This document shows positions 42,977-51,285 of a DNA stretch of 64,000 bases, piece by piece (the stretch's first letter is position 1; the number at the start of each line of letters is the position of its first letter). Source of the stretch: Candidatus Rifleibacteriota bacterium (GTDB lineage Bacteria > Muiribacteriota > Ozemobacteria > Ozemobacterales > Ozemobacteraceae); NCBI GenBank assembly GCA_024710355.1, contig JANJUX010000040.1, positions 124,001-188,000 on the forward strand, in the 5' to 3' direction. Below the pieces are notes generated by a model that was not told the origin of the DNA, ran no database searches, and was given only the letters and a program-made list of their open reading frames with translations. A program made the position numbers and the translations under genes.

Positions 42977-43044
42977 GGTATATCTCCTGATGGCTATTTC
43001 TAATATAATTCTAGCAGACAATCTGGTTTTCGGAGAGACGGCTT

Positions 43045-43785
43045 TTGTTTAAGCAATGTAAAGTTTTTTCAGTGTTTCCAAAATGGCTGAGTGTTTTCTT
43101 TCTGTTTCTGTATCTTCAGGTCGGAGTAGTTTTCCCACTGACAGCCGATCCTTTTCACCGTCTTGTAGCCGACGGCGACCTCGATAGTGTTCACCGGGCT
43201 CTGACAAGAAACCCGATTCTGGCAACGATGAATGATGAACTGGGCCGGTCACCTCTGCATCTGGCTGTCATTAACGGGCAGCACGCCATGGTGAATGTTC
43301 TTATAAATGCCGGCGCAGAAGTAAATGCTGTTGATGGGCTGAAAAAGTTTACGCCGCTGCATTATGCTGCTTTCTACAGCTACCCGAAGATTCTTGAATT
43401 TCTGCTTACCCGCCGCGCCGATATTCTGGCTCAGGATATCGATGGCAACCTGCCGCTGCATTTTGCCGCGGCCAATGGCAGCCCCGCCACCGTGAGGATT
43501 CTTCTCGAAAACAATTCCGGCCCTGACTGTCTGAATAATAACTGGCAGACGCCTCTGCATCTGGCAGCCGCCGCTGTCGAAAATCAGAAGTCTTTTCCGG
43601 CCGCTTCGAAAGACGAGAAAGATTACCTCGAAGTGGCAAAACTCCTGCTGCAGGCAGGTGCGACTCTGGGCATTCACGATATCTGGCGAAATCTGCCCGA
43701 AACTATCGCCTGGCGAAAAGATCATCGTTCGACTTTTCCGCGGCGCTTCGAAGAATTGATGCGGCAGATGGGGCGAACACGATAA
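43045..43785 (+). CDS. Exported ankyrin-repeat protein
   Basis: 246 residues from TTG 43045 with GGAGAG upstream. Hydrophobic signal segment (about 14-34), then ankyrin repeats recognisable by S-P-L-H-L-A-V-I-N-G, T-P-L-H-Y-A-A, L-P-L-H-F-A-A-A-N-G and T-P-L-H-L-A-A-A, about 33 residues apart. Likely a periplasmic interaction protein. No enzyme domain. Confidence 0.88.
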   Translation: MFKQCKVFSVFPKWLSVFFLFLYLQVGVVFPLTADPFHRLVADGDLDSVHRALTRNPILATMNDELGRSPLHLAVINGQHAMVNVLINAGAEVNAVDGLKKFTPLHYAAFYSYPKILEFLLTRRADILAQDIDGNLPLHFAAANGSPATVRILLENNSGPDCLNNNWQTPLHLAAAAVENQKSFPAASKDEKDYLEVAKLLLQAGATLGIHDIWRNLPETIAWRKDHRSTFPRRFEELMRQMGRTR

Positions 43786-43857
43786 AACTTTACTTGCCGG
43801 CCGGTTTTTTATTACACTGGCAGGGTACATAAAACCTATTCTTAACGGGTAATCAGC

Positions 43858-46029
43858 ATGAACAAAACATCAGGTGCGAAGCCTGGTTTCTTTAAAAGCA
43901 TCAAGCTCAGGGCCTGGCTTGGCATATTTCTTCTGACGATTTTGCCACTCCTTTCGCTGGGGCTTTATTCGTTCAATATTCTTGGCGAAATTGCCCGCGA
44001 TATTCTTATCGAAGGCAACATTCAGGCCTTTCAGCAGGTAAAATACGAGGTTGACCAGTATGTCAGCGTCTATGATGAGCTGACCCGCTATGTGGCCGCT
44101 GACGCTCGTCTGCGTGAGCCGGCTTCAGAGGGTGCCTCGCACGCCCTGCAGCAGCTCGATCAGGCTTATGAATACGTCGAACGTCTGGTGCTTGTTGCCT
44201 CTGACGGGAAGCTTCTGAATCACTCGAAACCAGATCAGAACGCCATCACGGCGCTTTCAGTCCCTGAGCAGCTTCTTTTCAACTCAGCTCAGAGCATTTT
44301 TTTCTCACCAGAGGCCTTTCACGTCAGAGCGCCGATTTCTGACAGTCCTCAAAGCCCGGTTGTCATTTCCACTGTGTCCTTTCTCAAACTGCGAAAGTCG
44401 CTCGAAGGCATTACCTTTGGCACCAACTTCCGCTATTTTCTCGTTACCCAGACCGGCGAAAACATTCTTGAGCAGCCCGATTTCCCGAAAGAGCTGATTT
44501 CTGATCTCATGGAAAAGCCCTGCGGTGCCTACGACCTTCTGCCGAAGAGCAATGGCACTTCGCCGCAGGTCGCCATCTCTCTGCCAATTCTGCATTATGG
44601 TCTGAGAATTTTCGTTTTCCAAAATGCCGGTGAAGTTTACGCGGTTGCCAGGTCGATCGGCGAAAAAACGCTCAAATTCGTCATTCTGCTGTCGGTTGTC
44701 GCGTTCATGCTGGCGACCTGGTTCAGCATCAGAATGACCAGCCCGATCATCGAAATCGCCCATAAAGCAGATGAGCTCAGCGAAGGCAATCTTGAAGCGA
44801 CCGTCGATATGAACCGCAGCGATGAACTGGGTTTTCTGGCCGGCTGCTTCAATAACATGAGTCGCCGCATCAGAAAAAAGGTTATGGAGCTCAGCGCCCT
44901 TTACCGGGTTACTCAGCTGATCAACACTTCTGCAACTTATCAGCAGGCTCTGGATGGCTGTCTTGAACATCTTGTCGAGCTCTTTCAGGCCCGTCGCGGC
45001 TCGATCATGCTGTTGAACGAAGATCGCACACTGCTGAAGGTCGAAAGTTTCAAAGCGGCTGGCGCCGCAACTGCCGAAAACTCGGATCCCCGTCTTTCTC
45101 ATCTCGAAGGTAAGCGCGAGGATGACGCAAAGGTTCGCGCTGCAACTGAAGAATCAGTTGTGCCCGAAGAAGCTGCCGCCGTAGAAGCTCCTGTCGTGAG
45201 TTCAAGTGGCGCTGCCCGACCAAGATTTGCACTCAAGGTCGGCGAAGGTATTGCCGGTGAGGTGGCAAAAACCGGTGAACCGATTCTCTGCATGGACTGC
45301 CGGACCGACGAGCGTTTCAAGAATTATGACAGCAGCGCCGGCACAAAGTCGCCAGATACGCTGATTTCAGTGCCGCTTACCGTGCATGGCAACATCATGG
45401 GTGTCATCAATCTTGCCGATCGCTCGAACAGTCGGCCGTTTACATCTGAAGACCTCGATCTGCTTCTTGCGGTCGCCAATCAGATGGCCATGTCTATCGA
45501 CAACGCCAGGCTGCATGAGCTTTCGATCGTCGATACCCAGACCGAGCTGTATGTGCGCAAATTTTTCGACATCCGGCTCGAAGACGAAATCAAGCGGGCC
45601 CGGCGCTTCGGGTTCCCTCTTACCCTGGTCATTTTCTGCATTGACGGCTTTGCCGGCCTTAATGAAAAGTATGGCAACGGGGCCTCAGACGCGGTGCTTT
45701 TCGACCTGGCAAAGATTCTGCGCGATTCGGTACGGGCGACAGACATTACTGCCCGCACCGGCAGCGATGAAATGGCGGCCATTCTTGCCCATACTTCGGC
45801 CGAGCAGTCGCTGATTTTCGCCGAACGTCTGCGGGAAAGAATTGCTGCATCTCCAGTCAAGCGCGATGGCTTCGAGTTCAATGTCAGTATCAGCGTTGGC
45901 ATCTGTCAGTTTGAAACTGCTGTCGAACGCCATTATCAACTCGTCGAGCGCGCTCACGAGGCGATGCAGGTCAGTGCCGGTCGTGGCAACACAACCACAA
46001 CCTGGCAGAGAAAGGAGTCTCAGTCATGA
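43858..46029 (+). CDS. Membrane HAMP-GAF-GGDEF protein (diguanylate cyclase, partly degenerate)
   Basis: 723 residues. TM about 19-40, extracytoplasmic sensor about 41-275, TM about 276-296, HAMP about 297-350, GAF about 365-560 interrupted by a Glu/Ala/Val-rich insertion (about 415-455), then GGDEF about 565-715. The active-site loop reads G635-S-D-E-M639 instead of G-G-D-E-F; the inhibitory c-di-GMP site R626-A-T-D629 lies the canonical five residues before it. The first metal Asp (F-C-I-D-G-F) is present. It may be active or a c-di-GMP sensor. The stop overlaps the TAXI receptor start as ATGA, so the two are co-translated. Confidence 0.88.
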   Translation: MNKTSGAKPGFFKSIKLRAWLGIFLLTILPLLSLGLYSFNILGEIARDILIEGNIQAFQQVKYEVDQYVSVYDELTRYVAADARLREPASEGASHALQQLDQAYEYVERLVLVASDGKLLNHSKPDQNAITALSVPEQLLFNSAQSIFFSPEAFHVRAPISDSPQSPVVISTVSFLKLRKSLEGITFGTNFRYFLVTQTGENILEQPDFPKELISDLMEKPCGAYDLLPKSNGTSPQVAISLPILHYGLRIFVFQNAGEVYAVARSIGEKTLKFVILLSVVAFMLATWFSIRMTSPIIEIAHKADELSEGNLEATVDMNRSDELGFLAGCFNNMSRRIRKKVMELSALYRVTQLINTSATYQQALDGCLEHLVELFQARRGSIMLLNEDRTLLKVESFKAAGAATAENSDPRLSHLEGKREDDAKVRAATEESVVPEEAAAVEAPVVSSSGAARPRFALKVGEGIAGEVAKTGEPILCMDCRTDERFKNYDSSAGTKSPDTLISVPLTVHGNIMGVINLADRSNSRPFTSEDLDLLLAVANQMAMSIDNARLHELSIVDTQTELYVRKFFDIRLEDEIKRARRFGFPLTLVIFCIDGFAGLNEKYGNGASDAVLFDLAKILRDSVRATDITARTGSDEMAAILAHTSAEQSLIFAERLRERIAASPVKRDGFEFNVSISVGICQFETAVERHYQLVERAHEAMQVSAGRGNTTTTWQRKESQS

Positions 46030-47003
46030 GAATTTTCAAAATTCTGCTGATTGTGATGTCTGCCGTCTGCTGCCTGACTTCAGCTGCTTATGCGGCTGGC
46101 GATTATCAGGTGCGATTGATCAAGAAATTCTATTCGATGGGTACGGCCACAATCAACGGTACCTATTACCCGGTTGGTAATTCAATCGCTCGTCTGTTCA
46201 GCAGTAAAATGAAGAATCTGGTCACAATAGCGGAGCCTACGGCCGGCTCCCTCGCCAATATCGAGTATCTCAGGCGTGGTCAGATCGATCTGGCGCTGGT
46301 TCAGAGTGACGTGGCCTGGATGGCCTTCAATGGCGCCCATAGCTTTACCGGCAATCGCTTCACTGAACTTCGCATACTTGCCTCTCTTTATTCTGAAGTA
46401 ATTCAGATAATCGTCAGGGCTGATTCGGCGATAAAGACCATCGAAGACCTTAAAGGCAAACGCATTGCCGTCGGCGAAAAAGACAGCGGCAGTGCCGCCA
46501 GCGTCATGCTGGTGCTCGGTGCTGCCGGGCTGAAATCCGAAGATTATACCTTCGTTTATGAGCGATTTACCCGGGCAACCGAGTCGCTCAATGATGGCTA
46601 TGTCGATGCCGTCTATTATGCCGGCGCGGTTCCGGCCGACGGCATCAGTCGTCTGGCCTCTAAAACGCCGTTGCGGCTGGTGGCTGTTCCCTTTGCCGTG
46701 CGTGAGAAGCTGGTGTCAGAATACCCTTATTTTTCAGCTGAAACCATACCCGAAAAATCATATCAGGGCCAGGAAGCCCAGGTTCAGACAGTCGGTTTCA
46801 GGGCGCTGCTCGCCGGTACTGATAATTTGCCCCGCGATGAGGTTCTGAATATGCTGCAGGTGATTTATGACAACCCGGAGATGATATCTGACCAGAACAA
46901 AACCATTATCAGGCCAGACATCACTAATGGTATCTCAGGCGTTGCCGAAGAGATGCTGCACGCCGGCGCCAGACGCTTTTTCTCTCTGCGCCAGAAAAAA
47001 TAA
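46026..47003 (+). CDS. TAXI-family periplasmic solute-binding receptor
   Basis: 325 residues; signal peptide about 1-23. Family features: G-T-A-T-I-N-G-T-Y-Y-P-V-G near 40, T-A-G-S-L-A-N near 73, I-D-L-A-L-V-Q-S-D near 87, and I-E-D-L-K-G-K-R-I-A-V-G near 139. TAXI proteins normally deliver ligands (often dicarboxylates or glutamate) to a fused TRAP permease. No TRAP permease is adjacent. The coupling to the GGDEF protein suggests it is a ligand sensor for that protein (inference). Confidence 0.9.
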   Translation: MRIFKILLIVMSAVCCLTSAAYAAGDYQVRLIKKFYSMGTATINGTYYPVGNSIARLFSSKMKNLVTIAEPTAGSLANIEYLRRGQIDLALVQSDVAWMAFNGAHSFTGNRFTELRILASLYSEVIQIIVRADSAIKTIEDLKGKRIAVGEKDSGSAASVMLVLGAAGLKSEDYTFVYERFTRATESLNDGYVDAVYYAGAVPADGISRLASKTPLRLVAVPFAVREKLVSEYPYFSAETIPEKSYQGQEAQVQTVGFRALLAGTDNLPRDEVLNMLQVIYDNPEMISDQNKTIIRPDITNGISGVAEEMLHAGARRFFSLRQKK

Positions 47004-47042
47004 CCAGGGGTTCTGTACCGGTTTTATTGAAAAAAACTGAGA

Positions 47043-47080
47043 AAATAATGCCGCCGGGCCTCTGGCGGCATTATTTTTTT
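47043..47080 (+). terminator. Intrinsic terminator after the TAXI receptor
   Basis: Thirteen-base stem 47043-47055/47064-47076 followed by T-run. Confidence 0.92.
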
Positions 47081-47084
47081 CGGG

Positions 47085-47090
47085 TATAAT
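47085..47090 (+). promoter_or_regulatory. TATAAT -10 box of the phospholipase D-like gene
   Basis: Perfect TATAAT 33 bases before the ATG; the -35 would fall inside the preceding terminator and is not recognisable. Confidence 0.45.
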
Positions 47091-47123
47091 CAAAATAATC
47101 CACTACTGTATGGCGGGGTATTT

Positions 47124-49214
47124 ATGAAATTAACAAGAGCTGGTTTTAAAACCGCATTTCTGCTGCTGGTTCTTACTTTTATTCTGAATCTGGCCGCTTT
47201 TGCTGCGCAGTCTGATGCCAAGGCATTGTTTGACCGCTATCAGGCTGTTTATAAAAGCTACCGCGAAGCCGTCGAAAATCAGGCCGATGCGGCTGAAGTC
47301 AGTCAACTCGCCGCCGAGCTGCAGGCAGCCTGCAAAGAATATTATAATTCAATTGGTGTAACTGCTTCGTTCAGCAGCGATGACCAGGCTGAGCCGGTTT
47401 TGAGTTCAGACACCGAAACACGTGGTTCTGACAGTTCAACCGCAACCCGCACCGGTTCAAGGGTTGTTTCTAAAAAAAGCGAGCTGCAGAAAAAATACGA
47501 AAGTATCGTGCTGGCATTGGCTGCGCCTGACCGCTCAGCAAAGCTTGCCGATATTCAAAAGCAGCTCGAAGATTTTATTGCCGGCTGTACTGACCAGAAA
47601 TTGCTGAAAGAGGCAACTTTTCAACTTGCCGATCTGGTTCTTGAGCGCACTTCAAGCCTTGCCAAAGCCCAGGAAGTTCTGCTCAGCTATGCAAAAAGCA
47701 CTAAAGACGCCGAAAATCGCCGCCAGGCCATGGCTCACATCAAAATGCTGCGGCAGAAAAGCGTTGTGGCGAAAAAACGCGAAGAATTCAAGGCAATTCA
47801 GCAGACAACCGTTAATCAGTGGGGTAAATATTCAAAAACCTCATGGCTGGCGCTGCCGGTTAAACTGTTCGGCCTCGGGTCATACGGTGTAAACAATATT
47901 CAGCGCCGCTTCAAAGCCCGTGAACTCGACAAGGCGCTCGAAGAATTTGACCGGTCGGTTCTCGAAACCTACCCGGCCGGCTCGGCCGATGCTCTTACCC
48001 GCTCGCGCCTGGTGCCGTTGAACCGTGTCAGAATGCTGGTAAACGGCCGCACCAGTTTTCATTACCGTCTCGAATATGCAAAACGTGCCCAGTCGAATCT
48101 CTATGTTCAGACCCTGCTTTTCCAGGATGATGAAACCGGTAATGCCCTTACCGACATCATGTGCGAAAGAGCGCAGAGCGGCGTTGACGTTAAACTGATC
48201 CTCGACGACTTCTTCTCGTTCGGCAAAAAAGACGGGGTCATTCAGCGTTTACGCAATGCCGGCGTCAAAGTGTTAATCAACAACCCGATTCTTAAAAACC
48301 TGGCCAAGGCCAACTTTCGCTCACATCAGAAGCTTTTCATCATCGATGAAACTATCGCTATTGTTGGCGGCATGAACATCGGTGATGAGTATGCCAAAGG
48401 CGAAATCACCGAATATGGCTGGCGCGATACCGATGTTGAGCTGCAGGGACCGGTAGTCAGAGAGATCCTTGGGCTATTCGAGCGCAACTGGGAAGACCTG
48501 ACCCTGAGCAAATGGAACGAAACCGGTGAAATCAGCCGACAGAAAAAGGCAAAAACCGATGTTAACACTTTCAAGGGCCTGAAAAATGCCGACAAGCTTA
48601 TTCGTGGCCCGATTCCAGTTTATTTTGCCGTGCCGCCGGTATTCGACGATGTCAATGCCCGTTTCGTCACTACTGCACCAATCAGCGACAAAGACGACAA
48701 TATTCTCGACCTCTTTGAAATCTACCTCAACCGCGCCAGAAGCGAAGTGGTTTTTCAGTCAGCCTACTTCATTCCGACCGACCGTCTGGTTACCGCGATT
48801 GAAGACGCCGTTCTGCGCGGTGTTGAAGTGAAGGTAATCACCAATTCGATCGAATCGAACAATCACCCGAGTGGTGGCTGGGCCGGTCGTGATTCTTACG
48901 AAAAGGTGCTGCGGGCCGGGGCGCGCATTTTCGAATGGCAGGGCGCCCAGACACTTCACTCGAAGGTCAGCCTGTTCGACCAGTTTGCCGTGACTCTCGG
49001 CGCCTATAACGTAAATTCACGCAGCCACAGCTGCGATTCAGAAGACGTTATTGCCTTTGAAGACTTCAGGGTTGCCCGCGCCTTCAGGCAGATGCTCAAC
49101 AAAGATTTTGCCCGTTGTCGCGAAATCACCCTCGAAGAAGTTCAGAGCTGGAACAGTGACATGATGAAGAAAATGCGCATGGAATTCTTCAATCTCTTCA
49201 AGTTCATGTTCTGA
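47124..49214 (+). CDS. Secreted phospholipase D / cardiolipin synthase-like protein
   Basis: 696 residues with GGCGGGG five bases upstream. Signal peptide about 1-28, then a helical, Ser/Thr-rich region to about 300 with no recognised domain, followed by two PLD domains. HKD motifs: H401-x-K403-x4-D408 and H612-x-K614-x4-D619. The family transfers phosphatidyl groups (cardiolipin synthesis) or hydrolyses phosphodiesters. Export and the 300-residue N-terminal extension are unusual for ClsA-type enzymes. It may act on phospholipids in the periplasm or on nucleic acid. Confidence 0.88.
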   Translation: MKLTRAGFKTAFLLLVLTFILNLAAFAAQSDAKALFDRYQAVYKSYREAVENQADAAEVSQLAAELQAACKEYYNSIGVTASFSSDDQAEPVLSSDTETRGSDSSTATRTGSRVVSKKSELQKKYESIVLALAAPDRSAKLADIQKQLEDFIAGCTDQKLLKEATFQLADLVLERTSSLAKAQEVLLSYAKSTKDAENRRQAMAHIKMLRQKSVVAKKREEFKAIQQTTVNQWGKYSKTSWLALPVKLFGLGSYGVNNIQRRFKARELDKALEEFDRSVLETYPAGSADALTRSRLVPLNRVRMLVNGRTSFHYRLEYAKRAQSNLYVQTLLFQDDETGNALTDIMCERAQSGVDVKLILDDFFSFGKKDGVIQRLRNAGVKVLINNPILKNLAKANFRSHQKLFIIDETIAIVGGMNIGDEYAKGEITEYGWRDTDVELQGPVVREILGLFERNWEDLTLSKWNETGEISRQKKAKTDVNTFKGLKNADKLIRGPIPVYFAVPPVFDDVNARFVTTAPISDKDDNILDLFEIYLNRARSEVVFQSAYFIPTDRLVTAIEDAVLRGVEVKVITNSIESNNHPSGGWAGRDSYEKVLRAGARIFEWQGAQTLHSKVSLFDQFAVTLGAYNVNSRSHSCDSEDVIAFEDFRVARAFRQMLNKDFARCREITLEEVQSWNSDMMKKMRMEFFNLFKFMF

Positions 49215-49233
49215 TTTCAAGCACATAAAACAG

Positions 49234-49268
49234 ACAGCTCCGGTTATTGCCGGGGCTGTTGTTTTTTA
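49234..49268 (+). terminator. Intrinsic terminator after the PLD-like gene
   Basis: Ten-base stem 49234-49243/49250-49259 with one wobble, then T-run. Confidence 0.85.
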
Positions 49269-49277
49269 TAAGGCCTT

Positions 49278-50549
49278 CTAGTTTTTGAAATACAGACGGT
49301 AGATAAGCCCGATGCCGTTGCTGAAACTGCCGAATTCACTGCGCTGCAAGAGGGCTCCTTTAGTGAAAACAGGCCGAGGACCGGTGTTGAGCCATGCAAA
49401 AATTGCAAGATCCGATTCGTCGCCCGTACTGATGCTCATTACGGGCTGAAAAAGGTTGGAGCCGTCTCTGAGGTTGTGAAGAACGTTCAAATTGAGGGTG
49501 GCAAGAGGGTTCATCTCACGCCTGGTGTTCACAAACAGATAATCAGATGCGGCAAGATGCACCCAGCCCTGCTTATATGGACTGGTCATCTGTGTCGCCG
49601 CCAGTTCGTCAACTTTTCTCGCCCCGAAGTCGTGGTGCATGATCGCGAGGCCATGGCGCCAGCCCTTGCCGGTGCTGCGTTCGGCGCCGGTTACCCAGGC
49701 GGTTGCGACCTGCCGTGACACTCCGCCAAAGCTTCTTTCATTGTTGTGTCGATCAAAAACCGCAAGTTCTCCCCACAGATTATAACGCCTTCGTTCGCCT
49801 TCAAACGCCGCCGTTGCAAAGTTTCTGCGCCTGAATCGGCCCAGGCAGATTTCGAGATCGAAGCCATTGTATGTGTCGCGATGCCGGCCAATGACGGTAT
49901 TTTCGGCGTTAGCGTCGGCAGCGGCCAGAATGATTTCAGCTTCTCCGGTATCGCCGGCGGTGCGGCGAATCCGCAGAGCATCGATGCCCGGCTTGAATGA
50001 GCCGTCAAGATAGCCCGGCTGAAATGGTGCGAGAATATCTGCCACCGAAATGAAATGACTGGTGCCGAAACTGATTGGCTGTCTGCCAAGCTGAAAGTCA
50101 GTTCTGCCTGAACTGAAATTCACTTCAAGTCTCTCAAGTTCGCCTGAAATGAAGGTTTGTGACGATTCAAGCAGATTGCTCCGGGTGTTGAAGGCTTTCA
50201 TTCCGGCATTGTTTGCGGCAATTGCCCAGCTCGACAAAAGATTGGCGTTTGAAGAAAAATGACTTGAAACCATTTCGTATTCGGCTTTGACAGTAAAATC
50301 AGAAAATCTGTTAAAGACGCTGATGCGGTTCAATGATTGCAAAGCACCCTGAGACTTTTCGAAAATACCTGCCTGAATGAAGGCGTCAGAAAAGCGGTTG
50401 TAATTGAAAATCGTGCGCGTGGCCATTGTTATTTCGGGTTTTGCGGCAAGCAATGAAACTGCTGCGAAGAAAACAAAAAAGAGTGGCAGAAAAATGCCTT
50501 GAACAAGCCTGTTTGCAAGTTTTATTAAATAACTGGCGTCTGATTGCAC
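49278..50549 (-). CDS. Outer-membrane beta-barrel protein (porin-like)
   Basis: 423 residues from GTG 50549 with AAAAAGG upstream. Signal segment about 14-36. The mature protein shows alternating hydrophobic/polar beta strands with many aromatic residues and ends in a terminal strand Y-R-L-Y-F, typical of outer-membrane barrels. Resembles alginate-export/porin-like barrels in pattern, not by clear identity. It lies 15 bases after the ABC ATPase gene and is the last gene of its operon, so the exporter and this barrel may form a path across the envelope (inference). Confidence 0.72.
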   Translation of the reverse strand: MQSDASYLIKLANRLVQGIFLPLFFVFFAAVSLLAAKPEITMATRTIFNYNRFSDAFIQAGIFEKSQGALQSLNRISVFNRFSDFTVKAEYEMVSSHFSSNANLLSSWAIAANNAGMKAFNTRSNLLESSQTFISGELERLEVNFSSGRTDFQLGRQPISFGTSHFISVADILAPFQPGYLDGSFKPGIDALRIRRTAGDTGEAEIILAAADANAENTVIGRHRDTYNGFDLEICLGRFRRRNFATAAFEGERRRYNLWGELAVFDRHNNERSFGGVSRQVATAWVTGAERSTGKGWRHGLAIMHHDFGARKVDELAATQMTSPYKQGWVHLAASDYLFVNTRREMNPLATLNLNVLHNLRDGSNLFQPVMSISTGDESDLAIFAWLNTGPRPVFTKGALLQRSEFGSFSNGIGLIYRLYFKN

Positions 50550-50564
50550 AGAACTTAACCTTTT

Positions 50565-51275
50565 TTACTGCAGATCTTCAAGTCTGACCGCTTCTTTGTG
50601 ACTGTCTTCGTGAATGCGGCCGTCCCGCAAACGGATGACCCGTCTGGCAATGTCGATGACGCGCTGGTCGTGCGAGCTGAACAGAAAGGTGACCTTCTGT
50701 TCAAGATTGAGTCGATGCATCATCTTCAGCAGACTCACCGCCGTTTCTGAATCGAGATTTGCAGTTGGCTCATCGGCAAGAACAATTGCCGGTCGCCCGA
50801 CCATCGCTCGCGCCACCGCAACTCGCTGCTGCTGACCGCCACTCAGCTCGGCTGGCCTACGGTGTTCGAGACCTTCAAGACCAAGCTCAGCGATCAGCGG
50901 TTGCATGCGCTGTTCGTGCTCCGCCTCGGCAACGCCCTGAAGCTGCAGAATGAACTGAATATTCTCGCGGGCGCTGAGCACCGGAATCAGATTGTAGGCC
51001 TGAAATATGAAACCGATCTGAAAAAGTCTCTGCCGGGTCAGCTGATCATCGGTCTGGGAATTCAGCGAGCTGCCGTTGAAAAAAATCTCGCCGGCTGACG
51101 GGCGGTCAAGACCGCCGATGAGGTTCAGCAACGTCGACTTGCCGCTGCCCGAAGGCCCGGCAAGAACAGCAAATTCACCGGGTTCAAGCTTCAGGTCAAG
51201 AGAATCTACCGCTTTGACCTCGGTAGTGCCTGAATGATAGATGCGGGAAACGTTTTTAAGTTCGATACTGCTCAT
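50565..51275 (-). CDS. ABC transporter ATPase, LolD/MacB type
   Basis: 236 residues. Walker A G-P-S-G-S-G-K-S-T near 41, signature L-S-G-G-Q-Q-Q-R near 144, Walker B I-V-L-A-D-E-P-T-A-N-L-D-S. Belongs to the LolD/MacB/FtsE-like class that works with FtsX-fold permeases and moves lipoproteins or other extracytoplasmic substrates mechanically, not by classical transport. Partner permeases are the two genes upstream. Confidence 0.95.
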   Translation of the reverse strand: MSSIELKNVSRIYHSGTTEVKAVDSLDLKLEPGEFAVLAGPSGSGKSTLLNLIGGLDRPSAGEIFFNGSSLNSQTDDQLTRQRLFQIGFIFQAYNLIPVLSARENIQFILQLQGVAEAEHEQRMQPLIAELGLEGLEHRRPAELSGGQQQRVAVARAMVGRPAIVLADEPTANLDSETAVSLLKMMHRLNLEQKVTFLFSSHDQRVIDIARRVIRLRDGRIHEDSHKEAVRLEDLQ

Positions 51276-51285
51276 TCGCTGCTCC

